In this document: one piece after another, positions 24,388 to 36,956 of the stretch
How positions within the stretch are numbered: position 1 is the first letter of the stretch
Layout of the letters: every line of letters begins with the position of its first letter
NCBI GenBank assembly: GCA_025330725.1
Contig: JAIWND010000002.1
Coordinates: 1,550,001-1,614,000 of the forward strand
DNA from: Chlamydoabsidia padenii
Taxonomy: Eukaryota > Mucoromycota > Mucoromycetes > Mucorales > Cunninghamellaceae
DNA: 64,000 bases
Reading direction: 5' to 3'
Notes under the pieces: model-generated
Database searches by the model: none
Seen by the model: the letters and a program-made list of their open reading frames with translations, nothing else
What the model was told of the DNA's origin: nothing
Made by a program: the position numbers and the translations under genes

Positions 24388-27300
24388 ATGAAATACTTGC
24401 AAGTGTGTCGAGTCTTATATGACTATGAAGCCAGAACAACCGACGAAATCAACATAAAAGAAAACGATACACTTTATGTAATCGGCAAAGAAGACGAAGA
24501 CTGGTGGAAAGCTGAACTTAAACAAGTCTCAACTGATGAACCTGTTACCATTGGTCTAGTACCGGCAACTTACTTGGAAGAGGTAAAACCAAATTGTGTT
24601 AATGTAAACCTCCTTGACTAACCTCCTATTCTGGTATAATGTTAAAAAAAAAGGTAGCTCCCATTGGCAGAGTTCAAGCAGAATATGATTACGAAGCACA
24701 ACAAGAAGAAGAACTCTCTTTTGGTGAAGGTCAGACAATGTGGTTACTCGAACGCGATGACCCCGACTGGTATCTCGTTAAACTGGATAATGGTGATATT
24801 GGCTTAGCTCCTGCAAATTATGTCCAAGATATAGATCAACAACATCCTGACACAGGTACATCTTCTCCCACACTCATGGACTCAAACTCATCACCTTCTG
24901 TAGTACCAACAATGCACACCAGACAGGTAATACAATAATCATCCCATTTCAAAACTCAGCTTACTAACACTTTTTGTCTATAGTCAACCTTGTCAAATGC
25001 CACTAATAATGAAGATGAAGCTCAGTCTTGGACTGTTCACGAATATGACAGAATCAAAAAGAAGAAGAAAAAGGGAAAAGGCAACTTGATGATTGGCAAT
25101 GCTCTACTGTGTTATGGAAGCGAAACTGACAAGACTAGTCCGGTACAACAATACTCTATCCTAAATGTGGTCAAGTATCTTATTGATGGCAAGAATATCT
25201 ACATTGATATTGATGCGCCCAATCCGACAAAACTAGAATTACAGGCAACATCGAAATCGGAAGCAAAGGCGATACTGGGCAAGATCATCCAATCCCACAA
25301 AGCGGCTGAGGTGGCGGGTACTCGTATCATTCAACAGGAACCAGTGGCGGCAACACCTATTGACGATAATCCGGTAACACATGATATCTCAAGCACTCCA
25401 AGCGAACCGAAATGGGCCATCTCTTTGTATACATTTGATGCTGTAGGTGGGGAAGAAATATCTATCTCTGAAAATCAGCAAATTCTCGTGACGGATTACA
25501 ATCGGAACGACGGCTGGTGGCGCGTGGAAACAATCGATGGCTCTTCAGGGGTGATTCCAAGCTCATATGTCCAATTTTACGACGACGACCACAATGCTAC
25601 ACTAGCGGCTGATGATAATAACGAAGTGGTGGACAGTGCGGCACATGATGAAGTGGAGGCCTATTTGCAAGAACAGGAAAAGCGAAAACAACAAGAGGCG
25701 CTTCAACAACAACAACAAATCGAACAATTGGATCAAATAGAGAAACAACGAAAAATGGATCAATCGCGGCGTGACGATGAAGAACGGGAAAGAAGAAGAA
25801 AGGTGCAAGAAGCGGCTCAGTTGGCGGAAATGACAAGACAACGACAAGCAGAAGAAGATAGAAGAAGGCGTGAATCAAACCCAAGGTCTTTGGTAAGTAA
25901 CATATACAAAAGACGACAACAACTGGACAGGTACTGATACTCATATCTAATAATCATTGTTATAGGCATCTCCCAATTCTAATACTGGTCATTCCAATGC
26001 TCGTCCAAATTTACCTAGTAAGTCAAGTTACTCATCCAGAAAAAGAATGGTCATTAATAGATGTATTTTTTTTTTTTTTTTTTGTGATTTAGAACCCGAT
26101 CCTGATCGACTACGTACTTGGACTGATCGAAGTGGATCCTTCAAGGTGGAAGCTCAATTCTTGGCCTATGTCGATGGTAAACTCCGGCTGCATAAATCGA
26201 ATGGTGTTAAAATCGACGTACCTCTTGAAAAAATGTCGGCCGAGGATATCCGGTGGGTGGAACGACGAACCGACCAACCTGTGGGAAGCACCATGAAAAG
26301 TACCAACAACAATAATAATGTGGAAAAGACACCTGAAATGCCTCCTCGACCTAACCCTAACAGAAGCAATGATGGATCGACAAGAATTAAAAAGACGGCA
26401 AACTCCAACTGGGATTGGTTTGACTGGTTCCTGACAATTGGTATCCCGATGCAAGAAGCTCTGGTGTACTCCTCCGCATTCAAAGCCGATAACTTGGATG
26501 ACAGTGACCTTACTATATTGACACACAAGCAGATGAAGATGTTGGGCATGAAGGAAAAACACGTGCAGCGTATGGAACGGTATATTGACTCTGGTAAGGT
26601 GGAACCTCCGTCGGATAATGAAAATGACTCTTCGGAGCAAAATGATCTGGAACGGAAAAAGCAAATTGAATCGGATGAAGAAATGGCAAGGCGGCTCCAA
26701 AAGTCCTGGACTGATGGGGCGACTAATAATGGTAAATAAAAAAAAACGGTAAAGATAATATCACTTACTTGAATCTTGTTTATAGAATCATCATCTAGAT
26801 CTCAGCCTTCTGTGTCAGCACCAAAAGAAATACACCCTGACCTGTTGGAATTTCTGGGTTCTGATCCAACATCCTCATCGAACAACGAACCTTCTCAGCG
26901 ACCTGGTTACAACAATGATCTCATTGGATTCAGTGATGATGCATGGGCTTTGCGCCCGACAACTGATTCCAGTCAATCGAAAACATCACCTCTTTTGCAG
27001 CCTCAAACCGCAGCACCATCAACGCAAAACATTAACACGACTACTTTGTCACCAACTCCAGCAGCACCTGTATCTCAGCAATCGACGTCAATGCAGCCTA
27101 AAATCCAGTCTCCACAACATCAGCAAAGCATATCAAGGACAATCGATCCGAGCCTAATTCCATGGCAAAGCACATCAACGTCATCGTCATCATCATCACC
27201 TAATGGGATAACCAGACCATCGCTAAATCAATTGTCACAACAAGAGGAACTTCGAAAACATCAACAACAACAACGCCAGCAAGCTCTTTTGGAACAGCAG

Positions 27301-28113
27301 CAACAACTCATCATGCAGCAACAACAACAAATACAACAGCAACAGCAACAACAAATCCAACTACAGCAGAGTCAACTACAGCAGAGTCAACTACAGCAGA
27401 GTCAACTACAGCAGAGTCAACTACAGCAGAGTCAACTACAGCAGAGTCAACTACAGCAATTCCCTTTAATGACAGGCTACCAGCAATCCAATGGTGGTTT
27501 AATACTATTTAACAATGGAGCACCACATCAACAACAACCACAAATGACTGGATACCTACAGGAACAACAATTACCACCACAAATGACCGGATACTCACAG
27601 CAGTATCAAGCGACCGGTTATGTTCCTCAACAACCAACAAATTCGATGATGATGATGAATACGACTGGATTATCATCCGCTGCAGGTCAGCATCCAGGTG
27701 CTCAAACATTACAACCTCAGACAACAGGTCGACATTGGAATGCATCCACGCCAGATAATCCATTTGGTTCACCTGTCCAATCCCAGAGTCTCGGTCCTCA
27801 GATGACTGGAGCTGTCCAATTCTCGGTCCCTCATCCTAATACATTTACACAAAGCCCGACTCAACCACCATCGTCCTCACCAGCCTATTTGCAACAATTA
27901 CAACCACAGATGACAGGGATTCAGCAAACCGAGTTATCAGGTGCCCGCGACAAGTATGCTCCATTCAAAACACCCAATGCCGATATATTCACGCCGTCTG
28001 GATCATTAAAATGTAAGTGATAATACTCACTCAGATTATGATAAACTAGTGATTTTATTCTTTTTTAATTAATAGATGGACAATCTGGGTTTACTAATCC
28101 ACAAGGATACTAG
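24388..28113 (+). CDS. SLA1: Endocytic adaptor Sla1
   Basis: Seven exons (24388-24582, 24654-24926, 24984-25892, 25966-26017, 26093-26731, 26786-28012, 28076-28113) encode about 1110 residues. In order: two N-terminal SH3 domains (about 5-65 and 70-125), a Sla1-specific PH-like region (from SWTVHEYDRIKKKKKKGKG), a third SH3 (about 298-356, with DGWWRVE), a charged coiled coil, the SHD1 domain that binds NPFxD cargo signals (RTWTDRSGSFKVEA...), a SAM-like SHD2 (WDWFDWFLTIGIP...), and a Gln-rich tail with many P-Q-x-T-G repeats. This is the full Sla1 plan. The protein links cargo, clathrin and the Arp2/3 actin machinery at endocytic patches. The Gln-rich tail holds a perfect 15-bp tandem repeat. 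Confidence 0.95.
27361..27450 (+). repeat. Perfect 15-bp tandem repeat in SLA1
   Basis: Six exact copies of CTACAGCAGAGTCAA stand head to tail and encode repeated L-Q-Q-S-Q. Identity down to synonymous positions points to recent expansion by slippage or unequal exchange. The repeat sits just before the first P-L-M-T-G unit. Confidence 0.9.
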
Positions 28114-28382
28114 AATAGCCCATTATTTATTTTTTAACCCGCATAATACAATAAAGCTCTTTACCTAATGAATACAAGTTTTGTTTTTATTGACTGTGTA
28201 AAAAGTTTGTTTTAATAAAGAGGGGGATTGATATCAATACATGGTGTGTGGGTTTAATACCAACTATGACTATACTAGGGCGTGTAATAGAAGGGAATGA
28301 TCAAGGCATAAAAAAAAAAGGGTGGGGGAAAGTTGAATCTATCTACATACAAAAACATAATACTATAAACTAATAATATCCA

Positions 28383-28813
28383 TTAGGTCTTCTTGTCCTT
28401 CATAAAGTTGGAGAGTTTGATGGCATCCCTGTTCTTCTTGCGGTGGAATTGGCGGTTGGTCGGTTTGGTGGTTTTCTGTTTCTGTTTCTTTTCGTCCAAG
28501 AGATCCCAAAGCCACATGGGGTATTCCGTGTCTTCTAAAGCAACAGGATCTTTACCGTCCTTTAAAAAGTTGATGCCTTTTAATGCGATACCAGCAGGTA
28601 CTGATGAGGGTTTTCGAGGTTGGATAGTTGCGCTGCCTAAGAGATCAAAGAGAAGCCCATAAAGTAATTGTAAGTTTTTTTTTTTGGGGGGGGGGAATCC
28701 AAAATGTATTTTACATTACCTTCTGCTTCGGTGGCAAGAGTCGAAGTGGAGTGAATGTATGAGCGTTGAATGCGTGGATATCGATTTAAAGCTTGGCGTA
28801 TTAAAGGCAACAT
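28383..28813 (-). CDS. MRPL54: Mitochondrial large-subunit ribosomal protein mL54
   Basis: Two minus-strand exons (28720-28813, 28383-28636) encode about 115 residues. The N-terminus is rich in Arg, Ser and hydroxylated residues without acids (RQALNRYPRIQRSYIHSTS), a mitochondrial targeting type. The core GINFLKDGKDPVALEDTEYP followed by W-L-W-D-L-L is the mL54 signature, and the C-terminus is very basic. It is a component of the mitochondrial ribosome's large subunit. Length and plan fit the family. Confidence 0.9.
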
Positions 28814-30357
28814 GATTTGAATGACGATAAAAAAAAAAAGGAAGGGAAGAAAGAAAGAGAGAGAGTGGGCCCAATCAAGTAGGCAAACAATCAGCCACTT
28901 TTTTCAGATCCCGCTCCTGTCAAAATCTTGATGAAAAAAGAGAGACATGTTAAATCTTGGTGAAATGTGGTTTGTCTTTTTTTTTTTTTTTTTTTTTTTT
29001 TGTAATAACAATCAAGATGTCATTTCAATACGAAAGCATGGAATATGACATTACTGGAGACATGTTAGTTATAGATGCCCAAGTGTACACCCAAAATCAA
29101 TTTCATATCCCGCCTCTTGCCAGGGGCAGGAAATTTCCCAAATTGGGGAGGCAACTGCCAAGGATTGATCAGTATCGACGATCTCATGATATTACTATAT
29201 CCCATGTCAAGTAAAAAACATATTCATCCATCTGATGATAAAAGTTGTTTGATTCCTTGAGTCATCATTGAAATTGCATGAATTTTGTTTTGTACAGTAT
29301 CCTCAAAGAAGAAAAAAAGTTGATAATGTACCATCAAGGCAAGATCTTTGCAACTAGACAAATAAAGATGTCATAACATTTCAATTCTCACGTGCACACA
29401 GTGATACAGGAAGGAATTTCAGTAGCATGATCAGATCGTAAAAAAAAAAAAAAAAAAAAAAAAACAAGCATAAAAGTGCAATACCGCGCCGATCTGGGAA
29501 ACTTTTGCAAGGTAAGCATTTGACCACCCTTCTTTTGTATACATTCCTTTTCTGCTTTTTTTTTTTTCATGCTGATTACAAATCATGAATGTTACCCTGA
29601 TCTCCAAATACCTAGTTTGATCCAACTGAATAGGAACTTTATGAATTTTGGTCAAGTCTGGGTTGCTTTTTTATCTTTGTACTCCGGCACAGTTCTGATT
29701 GGGTCGCGATAAAGAGACACTTGTGCTCCATTCAATCTGATGGACTTCTTGAACCAGTAATTGCCATCGACCAATCAGAATCAAGATGGTTGACACCATC
29801 GATATACTTTTTGATCTCTTTTTTTTTTTTTTACCAAGATTAGCTTTGTGAACCTAATCGTTGCATCTCACTAGAGCTAATGTGGGAAAACACCATACAG
29901 TTTATTCCCACAGTCATTTGCAGTTTCAGTTGCAGACTACATATCATGTCATTTCCTTTCTTTATGTCTCGTACTGGTGCAAAATCTTACCCAATAGAAA
30001 AAAGTCAAATATCGGCATTTGAAAATTTCACACCACTTATAAAAGGGGGTCCAACGATCCTTTTTTCCTTTTCTTTTCTTTCCTTTCCACTTCCCCCGTA
30101 ATTACCAACCTTTACTTTTTTTATCTTTGTACTACTTTAGTAACTTTTTGAAAAAAGCACCTCATTCTTCTCTTTTATTTACAAATCTCTTCCTAAAAAA
30201 AATTTATACAACTATCCGGGCGCCTGGCCACAAACACAAAGTCTAACAAGTATTTATTCTCTTCCCCCCACATATTCACACACTTCTCCTACCTTCTTCT
30301 TCCCTCTCTCTCTCTTTACTATTGTTTTTGTTTTATTGAATCTATTATCTACTCAAC
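28814..30357. other. Intergenic between mL54 and permease genes
   Basis: The divergent spacer is about 1.5 kb. It contains TTCAGATCCCGC at 28903-28914, T tracts at 28978-29000 and an A tract at 29440-29463, and several unsupported frames of about 60-90 codons. From 30000 on it becomes CT-rich, typical of a highly expressed gene's leader. No gene is supported. Confidence 0.55.
28903..28914 (-). promoter_or_regulatory. TTCAGATCCCGC element
   Basis: A one-mismatch copy of the recurrent element in reverse orientation, 90 bp before the mL54 start codon. Role inferred. Confidence 0.4.
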
Positions 30358-32154
30358 ATGTCGAACGAAAAAACTTTAAAAGAAGACTATACAACAACTT
30401 CTATCCAAACATTGGAATCTGTCACTGACAACAGCATCGATCAACGTCCTCATCAACTCTCTCGCGGTCTCAAGGCTCGTCATATTCAAATGATTGCATT
30501 GGGTGGAACCATTGGTAAGTTGAAAAAAAAAAAAAAAAAAAAAGATTGATGGATCATACTTATCAACTTACCTTCATTCATCTTTCTCCCAAATCAGGTA
30601 CTGGTCTATTTATGGCCTCTGGTAAAGCTATTGCCAATGGTGGTCCTGGTGGTGCTCTTGTTGGTTATGGCATTGTTGGTATCTTGGTGTTTTGTGTGAT
30701 GATGAGTCTTGGTGAAATGGCGGCTCACATTCCTGTCAGTGGTAGCTTTGGTCATTTCGCCACTCGATTCGCCGACCCTTCTCTTGGTTTCTGTGTGTCT
30801 GTGATCTACTGGTGTAACTGGGCTGTGGGTGTCGCCGTCGAACTGACTGGTGTAGCTCTTATCATGGAATTTTGGGTGCAAAGCGTCAACAGTGTGGTGT
30901 GGAGTGTGATTTGTCTGGTCATTCTCGTCCTCATCAACGTATTTGCTGTCAAGGGTTATGGTGAAGTCGAGTAAGTCTATATCATTACCCTCTCTCTCTT
31001 TTTTTTTTTTTTTACTGTTGAATACTCACTCTTGTTATGATTGTTACAATAGATACTGGATAAGTTTTGTCAAGATCATTACTATCCTTGCTTTCATTAT
31101 CATTGGTCTCTGTGTTGATACTGGTGCTTTAGGTGGCGACAATATTGGTACACGAAACTTCCATCTCGAAGGTGGTGCCTTCCCCAACGGATTCCTTGGT
31201 GTATTCAATGTCTTTATCACCGCGGCCTTCTCCTTTAACGGTGTGGAAATTGTCGGCATCACGGCTGGTGAATCAGAAAATCCTCACAAGACTGTACCGT
31301 CTGCTGTCAAGCAAGTCTTTTGGCGGATCATCATGTTTTATATCTTCTCCATGTTGATTATCGGCTTGATCATTCCTTACACGGATCCTACTCTTCTTGA
31401 TGGTGCCAACAACATCTCGGTCAGTCCTTTTACCACGGTGTTCCAAAAAGCTGGTGCCAAATCTGCTGCTGATATCATGAATGCCATTATCTTGATCACC
31501 ATGATTTCGGCTGGTAATTCTGGTGTGTACTCCTCTAGCCGTACTTTGATGGGTCTCGCCGAAGATGGTTATGCTCCCAAATTCTTCACTCGTGTCAACC
31601 GATGGGGTGTTCCAATCTATGCTGTCCTTGCGTCCTGCCTGGTGGGTTGTCTGGCCTTTTTGACTTCCTTGTTTGGATCTGGTGTGGTATTCAACTGGCT
31701 CACTCGTCTCACTTCTTTGGCGGGTTTAATCACTTGGGTCATCATCTCTATCACACACATTCGATTCCGTCAAGGCTACCTCTCACAAGGGAGATCTTTG
31801 GCCGATCTGCCCTATGTTGCACCTCTCTTTCCCTTTTGTGATATCTTTGTGATTGTCATTGGTCTGATTGTCATCTTTGGTCAGGGCTACACTTCCTTTA
31901 TGGGCGAAATTAATGCAGGCAATGTGATTGGTTCCTATATCGGTCTCATTTTAGCAGTGGTCCTGTATGTTGGTCATAAGGTGATTGCTCGGCCTTCTTT
32001 TGTCAAGAATCATGAAATGGACTTTGAAACTGGTACACTCAAGATCGAAAAGGATGTATTTGATACAAATGTAGATGGTGATTTGAATCCCGACAAGAAG
32101 GAATGGCCTTTATGGAAACGTCTTGGGTCTAAACTTCTCTCTGTCATTGCCTAA
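30358..32154 (+). CDS. Amino-acid permease, YAT type
   Basis: Three exons (30358-30514, 30598-30970, 31053-32154) encode about 543 residues with about twelve hydrophobic segments. The start of helix 1 reads MIALGGTIGTGLFMASG, the family signature, then SLGEMAAHIPVSGSF and FNGVEIVGITAGESENP in helices 2 and 6. This is the fungal yeast amino-acid transporter family of proton symporters in the plasma membrane, and the E-S-E-N-P block recalls basic and general permeases. The cytosolic N-terminus has Lys residues and Ser/Thr that could serve control by ubiquitin and phosphorylation. The substrate cannot be told from sequence alone. Confidence 0.93.
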
Positions 32155-32797
32155 TTATGGTCTACCCTTCTTCTTTTACATGCATTTACATACTTTACAT
32201 CACATTACTTGCATCCCCTTCATTCTCATCATTCACCTTCCCCCTATATATAGCTTTTTTTATTCTTCAACATGTAGATTATAGATTTATACTAGAACAA
32301 ACTCAATAGCCCTTAAAATAGTTTCAACAACACTCAAAAACAATAAAATAAAAATTGAGAGGGAAAGGGAGGAAAAGGCAGGAGAAATACGTTTGGTATG
32401 CTCCCGTTTCAACACTTCCTTCTCCCCGCATCCTTTAAACTATAAATCATGTCTTTTTATCGAATGTTTCTCTTTTAACACATGTTGGTCCACATTTATA
32501 TACTGCACTGACTTGACTTGATGGCGATACATGGCACAGAACACATAAATTCTCAATTAGGAAAAAGGAGTACATATCAAATTTCAACTTTTGCATGAAA
32601 GTCGGCGTTTGAAATCCCGAGGATAAGGGTCAGGATTGAAAATAGCCCCTAATTCTGCACATCCCAAGATTTTGGATTAGTACATGGCAAGCGTTGGGTC
32701 ATAAATAAAAAGGTAGTTGGTTGTAGGAAAGGAATGTTGATCATTGGCAAAGAAGGGAAATGCTAGGCGCACGGAAAATGCGCACGGGATTTTGGAA
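32155..32797. other. Gene-poor stretch after the permease
   Basis: Holds the permease 3' end with AATAAAAT near 32342 and one TTTGAAATCCCGA element (32608-32620). No gene seen. Confidence 0.55.
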
Positions 32798-33006
32798 GAG
32801 CACTACTAGCTCAATTGCTAATGGTTGCTATTGATTAAAGTGGTCATGTGGATACTATGATATATTTCTATCATATTTTCCCGCAAAATTCAAGCTCCAA
32901 GATGCTTGTGTCATTATGTTCAAGCTTGCGATGACTTTTTACCTGTCATTTGTAAAAGGGAAAACAAAAGTACGAAGAGGAACCATTTTTCATTTTCACA
33001 TCCCGC
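32798..33006 (+). repeat. Dispersed repeat, copy A
   Basis: Shares long diverged blocks with 38829-39031 and 38636-38775 (same orientation) and with 38169-38352 (opposite orientation). Shared parts include GAGCACTACT...GCTCAATTG, CAAGCTCCAAGAT, CAAGCTTGCGATGACTTTTA, and a final GTACGAAGAGG. It ends about 70 bp from the Fanzor-like relic. Confidence 0.8.
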
Positions 33007-33073
33007 TCGCCTACTACAATTAGTCGGCGAATGACAATTTCAGTTGGCGATAATACGGATATGAGGGATTCAT

Positions 33074-33905
33074 TCAACTTACCATCACTACATTACACCT
33101 CCTTCTCGCGGAAGGTAGTAGCCCATATTCTCTTTCCACAAATTGTTGCCACCGACTAAGTACTTGACTAAAATTTGTGCTGTTGCTGTTGATGGTGTAG
33201 AAGCGGGATAATCGATATTGATCGCTGTTTATTGCTGCATTTAAATCCCGTCCCGCGAAGCAAATCCGCTTTTCCTTCCAATGCAATCAGAGTTGATACA
33301 GACCACGATTCCTGAATTCATTTTGGTGCTATCCCGACGCCGTGGGTGAACAAACCGAGAGTTACAGAGACAACATAGTTTTGATGTAAGGTATTCATTA
33401 GTTTCATGAACTGTTGCCTTTTCTTTGAGAGATTATTGTAATTTGGATGTGCTTTGGTGCTGGTATCCTTTTATTCTTGAACCATGACCTTGGCCAGCAT
33501 TCCAATAAAGCACAACTGGTTTGACTTGGCGAGGTTTCAACTTGAGATCCTCTAGGTTTCGTATTAATGCTTTTGCCGCAGATGCATAGGCCCTGGCGTT
33601 GAATCTTTCCATGCCATAGTTTTGCTTCTTAATCCATGGAGATTGGTGGTAGAATGTGTGTAGAAGATGTCGATATTGCTGACTTTCATGTAAGGTCCCA
33701 ATGTAAACATGGTGCTGATCGTCTTGGTTTCTTATGCCTTGTTCAATCTCCGTCAGATATCCTTCCTTTTTTTTTTCTTCATGACATGGCGGCAATAGTT
33801 GGTTCTTGAATGGCTACTTAATTTTTGAGCTCGTGTATCATTGGAGTGAACCTTCATCAACTTTTGTACTTGCTTTGCATCATAATTTTCCATTTCTTCT
33901 TCACA
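33074..33905 (-). pseudogene. Decayed Fanzor/TnpB-like RNA-guided nuclease
   Basis: Reading the minus strand, three frame pieces follow the C-terminal half of a Fanzor (eukaryotic TnpB) protein. The first, about 33433-33795, carries VVLYWNAGQGHGSRIKG, like the segment before the zinc ribbon. After an in-frame TAA (33433-33435) the same frame continues with NEYLTSKLCCLCN (Cys codons at 33362-33375) and VVCINSDC (33283-33303), a four-Cys zinc ribbon. A frameshift then leads to GRDLNAAIN (about 33222-33253), the RuvC-III motif with its catalytic Asp. A further shift near an A run (about 33770) separates an upstream remnant. RuvC-I and the N-terminus are not seen. It is therefore a relic, not a working enzyme. 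Confidence 0.72.
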
Positions 33906-36900
33906 ACAATGAGATTTGATTCATGCAGGTGAAGGCGGTGTTTTAATTCAGATCCCGATTCTGCATGAATTTCCCAATCCAGCAAACCAAGTGTCGTTGC
34001 CAGGGGTAGCCTAGGAGAGGAGTAATTTACGTTTGAAAAAAAAACCAGAGTCTTTTCATCTTAATATGGTTCCATGGCCTATCCAACAACCCCTGATTAT
34101 GCAGATTCAAATCCAGAGCCATGCAAATTCACCTCCACCCATTATGGCCCACCTTATTATGTTCACCCCCACACCTAGCCCTAACTCTATGCCAAGGTTG
34201 TCATTATCGTTGTCGTTGGTGCTGCAGTTCATTGAGCAAGTCAAGAGCTTTTCGAGTAAAGACATTGTGTAACGAGAGAGAGAGGAAGAAAGAAGAAAGC
34301 AAGTAAAAAAAACAATGTTTAGATATTTTGAACCAGTGGGCTGACAGAGACACTCTTGGGATAAAATTTGCCTAATCAACGATAAATTAAATCCTTGTTT
34401 TGAGTTTGAAGGCGGGATTTGAACATTGAGAAATAAAGTAGACCCGTATGTATCACTCCCGCCAATGCAAATACTCTCTTTGGCCTTCTGCTGCAAAGCA
34501 ATACATTCGAGTTATATATAGAGTGAATTAAAATCACTAGTATTGATATCATTAGTGAAAATTATAAAGGGAATACCTTTTGCATTGAAGAGGTAGACTA
34601 ACTCACGTCTTGACTTTGTGATCAAAACGGTGCAGATCAGTTTCACTTCCTTTATTAATAACGTCTCATGTTAGTAGGCATAAAAAGGAAAACAAAAATG
34701 GATATGAACGAAGCCAACTCAAGTAAAGAAGATACTGATTTGACTGCAGGCAGTATTCTATTCCGCCTGTACGTGATTGAATCTAATGAAAAATAGATGG
34801 TATTGTAGACTTATCAGGTTACCAAACCTTTTTCTCCTTTTGACAGAGCCCCTCGATTGATTTCCTTGTCTTTGAAAAGTAATAAAAGTTCTTGCAAAGA
34901 TACTTTTGTACATCATTATTTTGATGACGTCCTTGGTGGTGTTTTCTCCCAGGAACCGTTATTACAGCAGGAATAGTAAATTCATGCACAATTCAAATCC
35001 CGTCAAGTGTTTTTTTGGTTTACAGGGCAAATGGACGGTTGACGACATCCAAGGAAGAAAAGTCAACAAAGACATTGAAGCCTGGTTGGGTTGCTTTCGT
35101 TAAACCATGGATCAACAAGTTTGATCTCACGGCATGTGAAGTCAAACCGCCCAACAAAAGTGTTTCCTCCCCATTGTCTGACTTTGTCAAACTAGGTGTG
35201 CCTCATCCTCATCCTCATCCTCAACCTCAATATCTTCATCTTCATCTTCATCTTTTTTTTCGTGTTTTTAGTCCACTGCCAACATCAACATCTCCAACAA
35301 GAACACAGCAACAGCAACAGCAGCAGAAGTAACAACACCAATTGGGGGTAACACCGGGGTTGGATATTTTAGCTGTCCAGCTAATTCTAGTTGCACGGGC
35401 CAAAGAAAACATGTATATAGGTGTTATCCATCGTGATACATAAATCATTTATGATAGAAACACCTTCATTGATAAACGTATTTATATTGATCATCAAACA
35501 TACGATAAAACAAGACTTTATTGACATTAAGATTAAATATAACACTATATCTACAATAAAACCAATCTACCACTATTGTTATCCACAAGACACCATATTT
35601 TGATCTTGCTGGACCAATGATTCATTTGACATTCATATATATCCCCAGCTGCAATCATGGGGTGTACCATCATCGCACTTGACCACCCAATCCATCCTCG
35701 ATGTCCACCGTATTTGCGATAGCATTATTTTTCTTTTCAACCAAAGCCTATTGCATTCCATTCAGAGAACGTCGTCCTTTTTTCCAGTTTGTTGTATCAG
35801 TCAAAAAAGAGATCCGTCCCTGGTCAATTGATAGGTATCGATTCTACATCGACATGAGCTGAAAACCATTAGTATTATAGTCTTGGGTAAGGTGAGTGTC
35901 TAAGAAGAAAGAGACAGTATACAATACTACTCCTTTCTCTTCGTGCCTTTCTTTTACCTCTGCCAGTTGATTCTGTTTGGATGATTTCCAAGAGAGCCCA
36001 TTACTACCACAGTCAGTTGCTTCGTCACCTCTTTTTGTTTACCTTCATCATCCAATCATTACAACAATAAGATTTCCCTGTTGAAGAGGACCAAGTCGAA
36101 TGTCTTTGGAATGGGAAGACAAAGAAAAAGCAAATGATTTTCCGCGAAGTTATTAAAATCCCGTCACGACGAGAACTATAAAAACGTGATTTTTAAAATT
36201 CCTTTCTTTCCTGCTCTTCCCTTTTTTTTTTTTAAAAAAAAAACTCCCCTATTCAAAAACTTCCCCTTTAAACAACCCCCCCTCTTCAAGAACCTGTGCT
36301 TGACAGACAAGTTGTCCCCCGCACTCATTCCTATTGCTGGCCATGATTACAAGATAGATTAATTCCCACACAAAAGTAATCCATGAATCACCTAATGGCT
36401 GTCTATACGAAAAACCTTTTTTGTAATGGCTGTGATCTCTTGGCTTCCTCCCTCTTATTGTGATTCTGATCATAAAGGTAAGTCAATGCATCTTGAATGA
36501 TACTCTGCCAAAATTGTTACTGTTTTATACTCTAACTGAATTGTTAATTATTTACACTAGGTTTATGCTTCTTCTTTGCCACTGATATGTGAAGTCTCCT
36601 GTTAGTAATCAAATGGATAAGTTGGCAGATTTTGCGAGGCGGCTACCTTTGTGTAGAATAGTTATTAGGCTTAGCCTTTTTGCCGTGGCAGGGCGTAGGC
36701 GACATCGTGTCCTGTTCCAAACCTGGATCTGCTAGCGAATGGGTTGTGCTGGTAAAGCGGGATGTCTGGTATGTTGAAGCATTATTGTGGATCTACCTAT
36801 TCTCGGGCTTGTTGCATTCGCCACCAGTTACGGCGCTCCATTTGATTCTTGGGGATGCATCATGATGTGCAATGTTTATGGGAACGTTATTGTAAGAAAG

Positions 36901-36956
36901 AAAAAAAAAACATGAAAAGACAAAGTTACTAATCACCCTTCTTGCTCTTATTGTAG
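33906..36956. other. Gene-poor stretch, no supported gene
   Basis: Many short frames occur (34033-34272, 34107-34496, 35015-35332, 36249-36473, 36680-36865), but they are of low complexity or overlap on opposite strands, and none shows a domain. Copies of the recurrent element are at 34412-34423, 34992-35003 and 36153-36164. A CATCCT/CTTCAT microsatellite lies at about 35203-35252. Remnants of old elements are likely but not recognised. Confidence 0.5.

Noticed and set aside
25597..25944. Minus-strand frames opposite SLA1 and other genes
   Set aside because: They mirror Gln-, Glu- or Lys-rich coding repeats on the plus strand.
32798..32860. tRNA-like start (AGCTCAATTG) suggesting a tRNA gene or SINE promoter
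   Set aside because: No B box (GGTTCGANTCC) or cloverleaf could be found at the right distance; kept only as a remark.
34107..34496. 129-codon minus-strand frame
   Set aside because: Overlaps equally long frames on the plus strand, no domain, and contains a GCGGGATTTGAA copy.
35015..35332. Frame rich in His-Pro, then Gln
   Set aside because: The long part is only a translated CATCCT/CTTCAT microsatellite and a CAG run.
36680..36865. Possible first exon of the gag-like relic
   Set aside because: Its frame closes with TGA before the intron donor, so it cannot be joined as it stands.
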